From positions 22,841,464-22,905,463 of the forward strand of contig OZ020490.1 of assembly GCA_963971405.1 (NCBI GenBank): a stretch of 64,000 nucleotides of DNA, in the 5' to 3' direction. The number at the start of each line of letters is the position of its first letter. Position 1 is the stretch's first letter. The position numbers were made by a program, and so were the translations under genes. This DNA is from Psococerastis gibbosa. Lineage: Eukaryota > Arthropoda > Insecta > Psocodea > Psocidae. Under the pieces are notes generated by a model. The model worked only from the letters and a program-made list of their open reading frames with translations. It was not told the origin of the DNA and made no database searches. Below, piece after piece: positions 35,500-46,992 of this stretch.

Positions 35500-37160
35500 G
35501 TCTGTAAAATCTCAACTGTACTGCTTGCAAAAACCGCACTGATTTCGGCCTATTCATCAATGTTTTTCCCCAGGAGAGACTCCAACATATCGTAACATGC
35601 AGAATTCATGACTTGAAATTTAAGCAAACCATGTTATGTAATAAATGCGGGGTTATCGCAATGGGAATTCACAGCTGATGAAGACAAAGGGTCCACAACA
35701 ACGGAAGGAACCCCCATCAAGGAGCTGCGTCCTACATGACAGTTTTAGTCATGAACGTTGGGACGGAATTTCCGACGAATCTGTAATATTTTCTGAGGTA
35801 TTCTGCTGGAGTTGCTCGGGTCCCATCAGTGATGCAAGGAAAAGCCTCATCAGAGCCACATGTTTACACAGAGTATAATTATTTCTTGGGTGATCGGTGT
35901 CATTATTAACATAATCACAATTCAACATGAACATGCATATGAGCTCACATGCTTAAAAGGACCATACGATAATATATATATTAACATTCCCCCCGCTAGG
36001 CGGACAGGGCTACTTAAAACAGAAATGCTGGAAGCAGGCGCTGTAAAACAATTAAAACAAAGTGCTATGTGCTACGCATAAACGGTATACTGTAAGCGTG
36101 GGGATTTGTTGACAAAAAATTTTCAGCAACCAGCATGTGAAAGTCTACATGGAGAAAAACATTTACCATTGCGACTTCAAGGGGTTCAGTGACAACTAAA
36201 TTAAATATACGGTATTAGCTTTTACATACCCAATAATAAGAGCCCAAATTGCCGATAGAAGTCTTTCCCGTGCGACTTACTTGCAGTATATTGCAATGCT
36301 GTTTCCCCACTTTCATACAACTCTCTCCACGCGCTGTAAATTGTGATTTATTTGGCTACCTAGTAATAGGCCGAGGAACCCTTTTGCAGCCCCTAGAGGC
36401 ACAGAATGGCCTAGTGGTGGTGCAAAACCAATTTTGGGGATTATCCTGTAGCGAAAGGGTGCATCTGACCGCAGCAATCTTGGTTAAAACCCCCTGTGAC
36501 AAATCACTGCTGCCACTGGAGTCTCATTTCGCGCCAAATTCAAACTGAGAGATGGGGTTAATTCCAATCAGGGGTGACTTAATGGCAGCTACTGCCGTCT
36601 GTACACACCCTTGCAAAGTCAACACAATACCCACCATCTAAATATACCTATTGTACTTATATAAATCAACCTATGCAAGTCAGTTTACGTCGAATTTTTA
36701 GTAGAGTTGATAATTTATCGTACCTGCATAAACGAAATTAATTCTTGATCTTAACTTACCGAAATGGTGTAGTCATCGCTTTACATGAGTATGCGGACTT
36801 CCTACAAGAAAAATAAAGCGGAAGTTATTACAATGAAAGGTTTAAGTTATCTTGGAAAATACCAACAGGAATCTATTTTCATTCAATAACTGTATTCCAA
36901 AAACAGCTTTAGTCGCCTCTGTATAGATAATATTGTAGTTGTGTTGAGTAACGACAGGCCTTCAAGCGCATGGTGTATAGAGACTTGTAGGTATTACAAT
37001 ATAACAAAGGCTTTCATGCCCGGATTTATTTATTATTATTTTTTTTGTTATATTTTGCAGTGCCACTGCTCAAAGATAGCTCGATAAGCGGAAGCTTGAC
37101 CGTGATAACTTCATTACGTATTAAATTGTTCCAATATTTTATACCTTGTCCGGGGTTACT
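35500..37160. other. Intron 1 stretch without recognised content
   Basis: Two frames of 77-99 codons lack recognisable domains. A partial family-2 SINE-like segment is visible near 36960-37000. Confidence 0.4.
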
Positions 37161-37170
37161 GGGCTAAGAA

Positions 37171-37800
37171 AAAAGTGGCAAGTGAAGTGAAATTATTATT
37201 ATTAGAAAATTGTAAATGCGAAGACAAAATTGAAGTAGTAGAAGAGCATAAGTACCTAGGTCTGCAAATTGACAGTGAAATGACGTGGGAAAACCACATA
37301 GAAAGACTATGCAAACGACTACGCTCAGGGAGTGCGGCTTTGGCACGATTAAAATATGGAGTACCTTTTAAAACAATTAAATTAGCGTACCACGCCCTGG
37401 TCGAATCCATAGTAAGCTACGGTATAACAGTATACTTCAAAGACAGAAATACATACACCTACAAACTAGAAATGATACAAAAGCGTATAATAAAAAACAT
37501 GTTATCAAATAAAATCAACAAGAAATACAAACAATACGAAGAAAAATTCAAACATTCTAACATTCTGCCAATAACGAAACTATTCAAGTATAAATTAATA
37601 AGAGATAACTATTTTAAAAAAGAATACCAAATGGATGATAAAGAGAAGTACAATACAAGAAACCCAAAAAAACTTAAGTTTGAGCTTGGGGATGCGGGAT
37701 GGTATTATTATGTATTGTATTTTTGTAATATATGCTCCTTGTCCAGGGGATACTGGACAAGGAAAAGAAAGAAAGAAAGAAAGATTATTATTATTATTAT
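37171..37800 (+). mobile_element. Jockey/CR1-type LINE 3' fragment (RT C-terminus, hairpin, simple-repeat tail)
   Basis: An open frame reads EEHKYLGLQIDSEMTWENHI, an RLRSGSAALARLKYG segment, then YHALVESIVSYGITVY and a Lys-rich C-terminus, the thumb region typical of Jockey/CR1-group elements. The 3' UTR follows. It contains a 10-bp perfect stem with a 6-base loop (CCTTGTCCAG ... CTGGACAAGG, 37737-37762) directly before a GAAA/TTA-type simple repeat. The exact clade is uncertain. Confidence 0.7.
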
Positions 37801-38694
37801 TCCTAATGAAAGGGATTTTTAAGGACGTGGGCCTATTGTAGCGTGACAAATTGAGCCGTGCCCTGTCAACGACAGGTTTTCGGACATTATTGGTATTTTT
37901 CCCGAATGAATTTCAAGCCATTGGCAAACAGGTTAATTGTTGAAAGGGGACTTCATGTTCCAACATATGCTACCAAGAAGCTTTACTCATGAGTACACTG
38001 TTTTGAGAGAATTTATGAGCAACGATGAAGAATATTTCGTACATCACATGATTGTGAAAACCTAAGTCTCAGTGCATTATCGTATTTACAGCATAAAAAA
38101 AAAACAGAAAAAAAAAACAAATGTTGTTTGGGTAAATAACACATCAGCTGCACGAGCACGAGGTAGCCTACTCACCAATTTACGCATTGCTTGGATTAAA
38201 CAATTTTAGAATAGCAAAAATCGTTTGTTTACATTGGTACCTCGTGGTCGGGCAGCAACAAACGGATTGTCGTGAATAACAGTTATAAACAAAAATGTAA
38301 TACCGTACGTTAAGTTACTTCTTACATTACAAATTCCAGAAGCTGTAACTTAGAGCTATAAAGTCGAGCTTACATACAATACATACTCATTTACTAAATG
38401 ATCATGACACCTTAGATCCATTTATGCAAAGCTTGGAATTATTCAGAGGAACTTGTAACCAAATTTTATTGTAAGAATGGTAGTTAGGATATATTTATAT
38501 ATTACGTTGTTCTTTGGTAGTTAGGTAGGTTTTTTTTATAAATTTAAATTATTTAATAAGAAGTTACAATAGGCTATAAACAGTAGGAATTTTTGTTGTT
38601 GTTGTTTTTTCGCTTTACATTATGTAATATTTATACACATAAGGGCTACAGCTGTGTGATGTAATAAAAAATTTTTCTATTCTATTCTATTCTA

Positions 38695-38760
38695 ATCAAA
38701 GTAAGAGTCGAAGCATGGAACCTTGTAGTACACCCTCACACGATCACAAGCAGGAAGATG
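38695..38760 (-). pseudogene. Possible LINE RT motif fragment (GVLQGSML)
   Basis: Minus-strand translation gives GVLQGSMLRLLL, resembling the GVPQGSVLGPLLF box of Jockey-type reverse transcriptases. It lies beside a pentanucleotide TTCTA repeat (38683-38697). Very short; could be chance. Confidence 0.3.
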
Positions 38761-39039
38761 AGACAGATCATCATAAAATGTATCCCTATATATCATTGAA
38801 TAAAAAGAATACACCATATGGAGATAATAAACAAGAGGGAGATGCGACAGCAGATGCTACCACTAATAAATCGTAGGAGACAGTGGGCGGGGGGTGTGGC
38901 CAACAAAACAAATACAAACTACAAATACGCCAAAAATTATTCATAGAAGGGTAATAGGGTACCATCTGTTCCTTACAAGAAAGGCAGAAAGACTATTGAG
39001 TTGGGGAAGGAAGAGGTGTACTTGTGTTACAGTGTGATA

Positions 39040-39299
39040 CAGTGGCGGACACAGAGGGGGACACGGGGCTCATGGCCCCCTACAAAAATTTGAAAAGGCG
39101 GCAATTTTTTTTTAAACATGAAATATGAATAGTGTTAGTGTAATACATCTTTAAATGGTTTTGTATGTACCTACCAACAGGTATTGTCCGGAAAAATGAA
39201 ATCAGTTACTTAAATCCAATACCGTATTGTTTTTATTCTCAGTTTATACCTGAGGCGGGGGATGACCCTCCCCAAAATAAAAAGTTGTGTCCGCCATTG
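39040..39299. mobile_element. hAT-like MITE, TSD GTGTGATA
   Basis: CAGTGGCGGACAC / GTGTCCGCCATTG termini with exact octamers at 39032-39039 and 39300-39307. Confidence 0.9.
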
Positions 39300-39564
39300 G
39301 TGTGATATGTCAGCAGGGCAACAATTAAGACCCCCTTATTCTGGGGTTGCCAACGCAACTTTTTTTTTTGTCCAATTTCACAGTAAATGTTCATTGTAGA
39401 GTTATAAAAAATATCATTGCCCTTAGAAGACACATGCATTTCTCGATATTTTGATACATGACTATGTAGCTGCCACTAACACCGATTGGCCAAAATAAGC
39501 AGAATATATTTGAACAAAAAACGGTTGGTAAGGTGTTCGGACGCGGTGTTAGTAACGGCCACAT

Positions 39565-39874
39565 TGGGTTGCCAGGTGTCCGGTTTCTTGTACCTGTCCG
39601 GTGAAAAAATATATGTTTGACCGGACAATGTTTTGTCCGGTTTTATGCTCTCGAGTGTGCAAAATGTTTTTTTTCTGGAGGATAGAATAAAATAAAATAG
39701 AATACAATAGTTTTAATAATTTGATACTAGCTAGTTGCTACTATCATAGAAAGTTCATCAAAATTAACTAAATTTAAGACTAGATAAAATCACTTTTTTT
39801 TTAAATTTACACTAGATAAAATGGCCCATTGACTCCCTGTCCGGTTTTAATGTTTTGTAAATCTGGCAACCCTA
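39565..39874. mobile_element. MITE (TAGGGTTGCCAG family), TSD GCCACAT
   Basis: TGGGTTGCCAGG at the left and CTGGCAACCCTA at the right, flanked by GCCACAT (39558-39564, 39875-39881). TGTCCGGTTT-type motifs recur inside. Confidence 0.75.
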
Positions 39875-40157
39875 GCCACATATCATGTATCTAAGCCCCG
39901 GTACACACGGACAATTCTCGTCGATTTTACTATTGATAATAAAGGAGTTCACAGTTTCCATATACCATACGATAAGGAGTGTTATAATGAGTGATGGCTC
40001 ACATTGGGAAACTGCTAAATACTATAGTTAACTATAAACTTTGCCCATAAATACACCAATAATTATCCTGCGGGTATCGTTTCGAGCGAAGACTGAGGGT
40101 GGTTCCCACCATAACTTGTATGTAGGCACGGAAAGTGAATCCAAAGGGAGCCGCCAA

Positions 40158-40715
40158 CTTAACTTTACTTTACTTAAACGGCGCCTTATCCCTCCCACGG
40201 GGTCGGTGGCACGGATCTTAATCTTCCAGGTGTTTCGGTTTTGGGTATCGTCCGGCGAGAGACCGAGGGTCCTGAGGTCTTCCCTCACTTTCGTTTCAAG
40301 GGACATCCTCGGTCGTCTTATGGGTATTGGGTCCTCCACCGTGTAGTCCCTCACACGTTGTAGCAGGTGTCCATCTTCTCTGCTTAGCGTATGGCCCCAC
40401 CATGCCAGTCTTCGTTCCCTGACTTTGTCGGTGCTACTTACATCTCCTCATTTCTCCTCCAGTCTGTCAATTTGTAACCCAGACAGTACCGCAACATTCG
40501 CATCTCAGCCACATGCAGCAGTTGCTCTTCGTCCTTCCGCAATGGCCAGCACTCCGCTCCGTAGGTCATACACGGTCTCACCACTCGCTTGTATATGCGG
40601 CTTTTGAGTTTCTTCGGCATTCTCCTATCCTTCATTCTCGCCAACGTTTGTTCTTTTTCCAATAGATGTCTGCTTCCTTCGGATTCCACTTTCCATATAT
40701 TTACGTCTGTCTTGC
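40158..40715 (-). mobile_element. 3' fragment of the RTE-like LINE family
   Basis: Minus-strand frames 40689-40438 and 40354-40028 contain PKKLKSRIYKRVVRPCMTYG, AECWPLRKDEEQLLHVAEMR, MLRYCLGYKL and a degraded tail, matching the C-terminal region of the element at 60966-64000. The 3' end bears the same TTTAC-type tail at 40158-40180. It is a 5'-truncated, diverged copy with frame breaks. Confidence 0.8.
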
Positions 40716-40831
40716 TAGATTATGCACCTCACTTGCTGCCTGATGGCTCATATTTCAGAGCTATCCGCAACATGGAGATATGAATTATTGAGGGAGAATA
40801 AGATTGGTGCATTGGAAACAGTGAGTGGGAG

Positions 40832-41013
40832 CATGGCCGTGCCCAGGGGGTGGTCCATGGGGTCCGGACCCACCCCCCCCCCCCCCGAAATAAATTTTTG
40901 TATGTAAACCTGAATGTTTTAAAGAATTTATCCATTAATTCATTAATAAATTACGTACGTAAAAAATGTTTGGACCCCCCCCCCCCGGAAATCAAAACCT
41001 GGGCACGGCCTTG
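40832..41013. mobile_element. hAT-like MITE (same family), TSD AGTGGGAG
   Basis: CATGGCCGTGCCC / GGGCACGGCCTTG termini with exact octamers at 40824-40831 and 41014-41021. Confidence 0.85.
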
Positions 41014-41149
41014 AGTGGGAGGTGAGCTAGGAAATTCCCAGCGGCATTGAACAAGCTTTAAATGTCTTTATCAACATTCAGAAAGTACTTATACTACTAA
41101 TGACGGAATCAGCGGTTGGACCTTCAATTGAAAATGGTGAAATGTTGTG

Positions 41150-41660
41150 TTCCGAATCGTTCTATATATGGTATGGAGGAATTGACACAAGCTATGGAGA
41201 ACAGAATCAGAGCATTTGAAAATAGAGAAACTGACGAATGCATACATCATGGAGAGATCGAGCCCCAAAATGTAGCGGTCCTAAGGCGAATGGATAGAGA
41301 AGCCGACTTTCTACTCATGGCTAAGAAACTTCATCCATGGAATGAGGACTGAGGGCACCCGGCTCCTGCTGCCTGATCGAGGCGATAATAATACCTGTAT
41401 TTATTTAATCTCCTGGTAATAAAAATGTAAACAAGATAATTTTATAATAGAAAGTGCTATTCAAAATTTGTTTGTTTGCAGTTATAATCCTAGGGTACTT
41501 ATTTAACCCCGGTTTTACAATATAATCGCCTCGATCAGGCTGCTGCTGGTTGAAAAACCTGATGCAGTGATTTGGCAAGCGCACGACTTCCCTTTTCAGA
41601 GCAGCAGTCTCCAAGGTCCACAGTGCTATGATGATCGCCAATCTTCGCTACAAGAGGCCT
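41150..41660 (+). pseudogene. LINE RT C-terminal remnant split by a MITE
   Basis: The left part reads MENRIRAFENRETDECIHHG and VAVLRRMDREADFLLM; the right part (41565 on) reads FGKRTTSLFRAAVSKV and AMMIANLRYK. A 170-bp inverted-repeat element (41371-41540) sits between them. It belongs to the same family as 24580-24917. Confidence 0.65.
41371..41540. mobile_element. Foldback MITE inside a LINE remnant
   Basis: GCCTGATCGAGGCGAT and its inverse bound the element, and the centre is shared with 507-672. It interrupts the reverse-transcriptase remnant at 41150-41660, so it inserted after the LINE. Confidence 0.75.
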
Positions 41661-42464
41661 ATAAACTAGAAGATTGTTGAAGAGATCAAGAAGTCAAGAG
41701 AGAGAAGGAAGGTTTGAATACCACTTTCAATACTGACGAAGGCATTATTACGACGCATTTTTAATATTTAGCCTATGGAAATATTAGGCTAAATATTAGC
41801 AACAGTATTTAATATCAATAACATCGTACGTCCATAGCAATGAAATGCAGTAGAACTCCGATTACCCAAATGCCTGATAATCCGAACCGTTTTCTGATCA
41901 AAAATTCTAACTGATGCGCCACATGGCTGCCAAATATACATATATATTAAGATAGATACGTAAGTTACACTATAAGTATACTACTACTCATTTAATTAAT
42001 TAAAAATGCATATAAAGCCTCGAAAATCAACTCTTTCTTGAAATTATAAATAAATAATGGCATAATAAATATCTTTCCTTAACTCTTTAAATCCTCCTTA
42101 AACTCCTTAAATCTTTCCTAAACTCTACCATTTTAAACTAAACTATTTTATTATCTGAATCCACTGATTCACATAATTGGAATTCTAGTGTAATCGCAAA
42201 AGTGTGAAAACGGGAGAACAGCATTGATATGACAGGGATGAATAGCTCGGGGTTTGTCCGAAATGGCTTCGCTGTTGGATTCACATCATTTATCTTCATT
42301 ATATTGGAAGTCATTATGAGAAATCCGGCTCTATTTTTCTCGTTCCATGTCATCATTGGTATGACATGTGATCTTTTGGGGTGATATTCCTACGAAACTT
42401 TTGATTCCATACTCTGCCGAATTATGCAGTTACTCAGTAGTTCTTCAGCTTTATATATCTTATT

Positions 42465-42670
42465 AGTGCCGGATTAGGCACGTAGCAAGTGTAGCAAATG
42501 CTACGGGGCCCACGAATTTGGGGGCCCCGTGCTCCAACGCCTGTCCATTATTTACCCATATTAAATCCAGAAATTTGTAACAGTTTTGTTTTATTTAATA
42601 CCCTAAACTTGAGTGCCTACAGCAAACCAAGAATTTGCTACAGGTCCCGCGCTGGCTTAATCCGGCACTG
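42465..42670. mobile_element. hAT-like MITE (AGTGCCGGATTA termini)
   Basis: AGTGCCGGATTAGGC and GCTTAATCCGGCACT are near-perfect inverses. GGGGCCC-rich interior. Flanking octamers do not match, so the duplication has decayed. Confidence 0.6.
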
Positions 42671-42829
42671 AGTACCCCCTTAGGGTGTCAAGAGGCTCTT
42701 AATTTATATATAGAACAATCTCTGCCGTTCGCACGACTTTTGCTTAGCCATGGGTTCAACCAAGTATTTGTGTTTGAACTTGAAGTAATGCTTATATTCA
42801 TATTGCTGCAAAGGGGACCATGAAGTATG

Positions 42830-43680
42830 AACCACGTCTTACAATGTTCGAGGCTGGGGGCAAAGGAGCTGGGGGGGGGGGGAAGTTGGACCGTGCCCCC
42901 CCCCCCCCCACTTTACGCTGGATGCGCTATTTATCAGGGTGGTCGGACTGCCGGTAACTGCTTCAAGTCAAGTACCCATAAGAAGTGTTTCCACAAGCTA
43001 TGACCTATGACCAGTTACTCATTTTGTGCCTCTTAATATCTTTTAACCTAAAGCCATAGATTTCTATTATTGCGCAAGCAATGAGGAAGTAAATTAATTC
43101 CTCGTTCCACAAATATAAAAATTAGAAAATCTTGTAAAGAATGCAAGCTTTATAAATAACATGCTGTTTACCCGACTGATTTACGACTTTTCTATGCACT
43201 ATTCTACTAGTTTATACTTATCTTGCTCATTATATGCCTCCTAATATCTTTTATACTTAAGGCAGAGATTTATATTATTGTACAAACGAGGAGGAAATTA
43301 CGGTAATTAATTCCTCGTTCCACAAATAAAAAAAATGTTAATTGTTAAGAAAATTTTATAAATAATGCAAGCTTTATAAATAACAGACTATTTACCCGAC
43401 TGATTTACGACTTTTCGATAAAACCAGTTTAATACACTTTATCGCGTTTTCTAGAGCAATAATTTTTCAGTTACAAAAATGTAAAGTTACTGCGAAAGCA
43501 ATTGTATCTTTTGTGCAATTTTAATGGTAATAACATTTTCGCGGCTGTGTGAGAAATTAATTAATTTTGACAAAAATACCTGGGTCTCCTTTGCTTAGAA
43601 AATATTTGGAAACTTTGCCACAATATACAGTGTGCAGTATACAGCTATAGAAGAGAAAATAACGTGTAAGTTTAAAATGA
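42830..43680. repeat. Diverged tandem duplication of about 230 bp
   Basis: TAGATTTCTATTATTGCGCAAG... and AGAGATTTATATTATTGTACAA..., each followed by GAGGAAATTA-like, TTAATTCCTCGTTCCACAAA, AATGCAAGCTTTATAAATAA and TTTACCCGACTGATTTACGA, occur twice (43055-43200, 43265-43415). Confidence 0.6.
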
Positions 43681-43687
43681 AGCTTCG

Positions 43688-43890
43688 TTATTTAAATAAA
43701 TAAATAAATATTGACTATTTGTTCCATTACTAAGCCAACCTAGCTTACACTCAACTAAGAAGGCCCGGGACCACCTGCTTACATGCCCTCCGAAGCAACG
43801 CCAGAAAATGTAGCAAGTGCGGGAATCGATCCAACAACCTTTCGAGTGAAAGTCGGAGCCTGTACCACTACTCTACATGTCCTGATGTTA
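43688..43890 (-). repeat. tRNA-derived SINE, family 1, most complete copy
   Basis: The minus strand contains TAGAGTAGTGG (box A-like), GGATCGATTCC (box B, one mismatch, 43832-43822), the shared body and an AAAT-repeat tail at about 43690-43710. It sits about 30 bp upstream of the candidate exon at 43918. Confidence 0.75.
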
Positions 43891-43917
43891 TTATAATATT
43901 TACTTTTTTGATTGCAG

Positions 43918-44016
43918 TATGGGCAGAGAGTGGCGACTTTCGCGACAATCCTATGTCAGCAATGGATTCTCAATTATCATTTACACCACGTGGGAGGGCA
44001 AGGGATTCCAGAAAAA
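43918..44016 (+). CDS. Candidate 33-codon exon inside Pitx intron 1 (origin uncertain)
   Basis: A polypyrimidine tract and GATTGCAG precede 43918, and AAAAA|GTAAGT follows 44016. The 99 nt are phase 1 at both ends and read WAESGDFRDNPMSAMDSQLS followed by FTPRGRARDSRK, with an AT-hook-like RGRAR. Because Pitx exon 1 ends and exon 2 begins in phase 1, this segment could be spliced between them without changing frame. The alternative is an exon of a decayed transposon or domesticated gene: the companion exon starts downstream (44161, 44365) read RMRKWSDD and KMKKWSDE, which resembles the opening of a psq/CENP-B-type helix-turn-helix. I cannot name the family. All three frames are open over 99 nt, so coding status rests on the splice signals and on conservation between the duplicated copies. 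Confidence 0.4.
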
Positions 44017-44397
44017 GTAAGTTAAAATTCTGAATTAGGAAGATAGTAGGTAAATAGAAAATCGGATAATTCCATCTAATACACCAGATTGAATAGAATC
44101 TCAATGTGTTTTCAAGCAAGACAACATTTTGAACAATAAAATTAATTATTCCTTACACAGTCACAAGGATGAGAAAATGGTCAGATGACCCACGTGGGAG
44201 GGCAAGGGATTCCAGAAAAAGTAAGTTTAAATTCTGAATTAGGAAGATAGTAGGTAAATAGAAAATCGGATAATTCCATCTAATACACCAGATTGAATAG
44301 AATCTCAATGTGTTTTCAAGTAAGACAACATTTTGAACAATAATATTAATTATTCCTTTCACAGCCACAAAGATGAAAAAATGGTCAGATGAAAAAA
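43987..44397 (+). repeat. Tandem duplication of 204 bp spanning exon-intron-exon junctions
   Basis: The segment beginning CCACGTGGGAGGGCAAGGG at 43987 is repeated at 44191 with near identity, including donor, intron and next acceptor. The junction creates a chimeric 60-nt exon (44161-44220, phase 1-1) made of the first part of one exon and the last part of the previous one. A third acceptor lies at 44364. Its exon reads in frame to a stop after an A-rich tract near 44407, so the original downstream exon appears truncated. Confidence 0.75.
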
Positions 44398-45255
44398 AAA
44401 CTTTTTAAACTAAAAACAGGCTGTATTAGACCTATTCTATATGAAATCATTTTAATGCACTTTGCCGTGTTTTTCTGAAGCAATACAGTATGTATAGGAT
44501 TTAATATGATAAAATGTAATTTATAACAGCAAAGGCTTCAATTTTTTAAGAATTTTTTAATTTATAATATCTGAATATTTTCATGTTTATGCGACTGTCA
44601 CTGGGGAATGTGGAATTAAAAATTAAAAATAAATTTCGTCAAAACGGTCATTTTTTGTTACCAAAAACACTGAAATCTCTCCCTTAAAATTATTGGCGTC
44701 TAGGTACATTTTGCATGCTTAGTGCTCCTCCCCACGATATTAATAATTAGGTATTTGATTGGGGACAGAAGGTTGTTTCTAAAAATGAGTCAAAAACTAA
44801 GTAAGCTAACTATTCGATTTTGTGCCAAATATCTTTTCTGGTCCCATAATGGTAGCCCTCTTTGTTAGCACTAAGTATACACTACAGACGTAAGTATTGC
44901 TTAGAAATACACACTGGAAACAGCAGCTACTAAACAAATGCAGGAGGACAAATGCCATTGTATTATACGAATAATTACTAAAGCTTCAAGTCTGTACATA
45001 TTTAGATGCATTATACATATCTTAAAGCCTGAGATGTGGGGGAAATTTAAAAAAAACGGGGACACCCACACCTGAAACACGAGGAAACGGGGAGATCTTG
45101 TAAGGCCAGCGCCACGCACAGCCAAGTGTGAGCGACTGGATCCTATACTACAAGGTTTCGCCTACCTTGGAAAACTCCCGATTGAACTGAGGGCGGCGAG
45201 AAATGCTACTAACTTCCCTAAATTGCTTAGAGACTATCTCTTAGAGAATCCGATT

Positions 45256-45415
45256 ATGTATCCGATTAACCTCTTCAATCGCCTCACTAAGTCACCTAAT
45301 AGGTACTTGTGTCGAGGTACGACACACTTCTCCGACCGCAATGTGTGTAGATGCTCGCACAAGTGAGAGAGTACAAGCACGCTACCACTTTGCCACCGAA
45401 GTGTCACTATCAACT
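45256..45415 (-). repeat. tRNA-derived SINE candidate, family 2
   Basis: The minus strand has TGGCAAAGTGG (45395-45385), a good box A. It adjoins 45425-45550, which matches 16662-16796; the same two modules occur in the same order in both places. Confidence 0.5.
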
Positions 45416-46190
45416 ATCAAGGGGAACTGTCACTGAGCACAATGACAGAATTACGTGATTTTGCCGATATTTTGACGATTTTACTTTATACTTTCTTGTC
45501 AATTACTTGTTGATTACTTGTATTGTATAATTTAACAGAAATATATATATATTTATTTATTTACAAAGTCTAGACAAGCCCAGCAATAAAATGCAACTTT
45601 TCTCCTTGCGTTTGACAGGTCAGAGTGCTTGAGAATAAAAAAGTGGTTGAAAATTACAACTCACACCGTTTTCATTGCCAAAACGACAGCGAAACACGCC
45701 ACATTTCATCTATTAGTTGGTCATTATTCGGACAGAAACATATGATAACAACCTTAGCAATCAACACAACAAATAACCCAGCGGATTTCGAAAAGTAACA
45801 CTTTTAATTTTTGGCACGGGCTCTCCAAGAGAAGTTTACACTAAAAACTTGAGATTATAGGAAAGCTCCAACGGAGCCCCCCTAAACCACATGTGAATAA
45901 ATAGACTCAGCTAAAGCCCTTTAAAATTACCCCTTATTTTATCGTCGCAACATGGCAGGGCTAGCCTTCTTAGACTCTCGCTTGGAGACTAGTTACAAAT
46001 CTTGGAAAGACCTTTCGTAAATTTGGGATTTTACGATCTTTGAACATGTTGACATATTACTAGGATCATTCTCTAATTGCCAGTTAATTTATTATTTAAT
46101 TTTTATGAAATTAGAGGATTAAAACTAAATTGTCTGTAATAATTAAAACTGCATACTTTCGTTAAAATTTCGTTTATGAGTTTGTACATC

Positions 46191-46754
46191 CTGTAGGAAA
46201 TAGGTACTCGAAAATCCGTTATTTCTACAGACTTCTTACTTTTTATTTAATTAACAAAGCAAGATATTAAAGATTTGGCTCATTTAAGTTGCAGGATCTG
46301 AGTAGGAGTTACGAATCAGTGACACGTTCACGACTTCTTGACGGGCATTGCCCAAATTTCGGGGGATGCAGTTTTGTCGCTTTGGGATGTAGTATTGTCG
46401 CTTTGGGATGCAATATTGTAGCTTTGGGATGCAATATTGTAGCTTTGGGATGCATCTTATTATTATGTTTATTGAACGATAGTAGTCCAGTAGTTAGTGC
46501 CGTTGAAGTTGAAGTGTATATTTTTGAATATATTTGGTACCAAAGCTTTTTCATAAAAATGATTGAGGGCTAAAGTTTCCCGTAAAATAGAAACCACGAA
46601 AAAACTACAAAACCAAAAATTAATAATAATACATAATATATGATGCATAAAGTAGTCTTCTACAACTTAAATGAACCAATATTTTAATAACTTGCGTAGT
46701 TAATTAAATAAAAAATAAGAAGTATTAAATTTCAAACTGCCGATTTCCTACGGG
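46191..46754. mobile_element. Foldback MITE, longer copy
   Basis: Outer ends CCTGTAGGAAAT / ATTTCCTACGGGA and inner arms shared with 27830-28180. Its interior carries the 21-bp minisatellite. Confidence 0.6.
46374..46455. repeat. 21-bp minisatellite, 4 units
   Basis: GCTTTGGGATGCAATATTGTA is repeated with minor changes. It produces a VALGCNI repeat in the overlapping ORF, which I treat as spurious. Confidence 0.85.
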
Positions 46755-46992
46755 ACGCACGTTCTTAAGTAAATTTAGTTAGAGTTTCATGAAGACACTT
46801 CAACCATAAATAAACTACTTATCGGTTAATACAGTAAGGTAAGATTTAGGTAAGGCTCGAATAATAGAAGGTATCATTTTCCTTTCATTGAATAAAAAGT
46901 ACAGAAAATATTTTCCCTAATCCCCGATTAATTTGAGGAAGATAATCAGCCATATTTGATACCAGCAGCCGTATTACAAGGCCAACAGATAT

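Noticed and set aside
36249..36548. 99-codon frame in intron 1
   Set aside because: No recognisable domain and no relation to repeats or splice signals.
46289..46573. VALGCNI-repeat ORFs on both strands
   Set aside because: Produced by a 21-bp minisatellite inside a foldback MITE.
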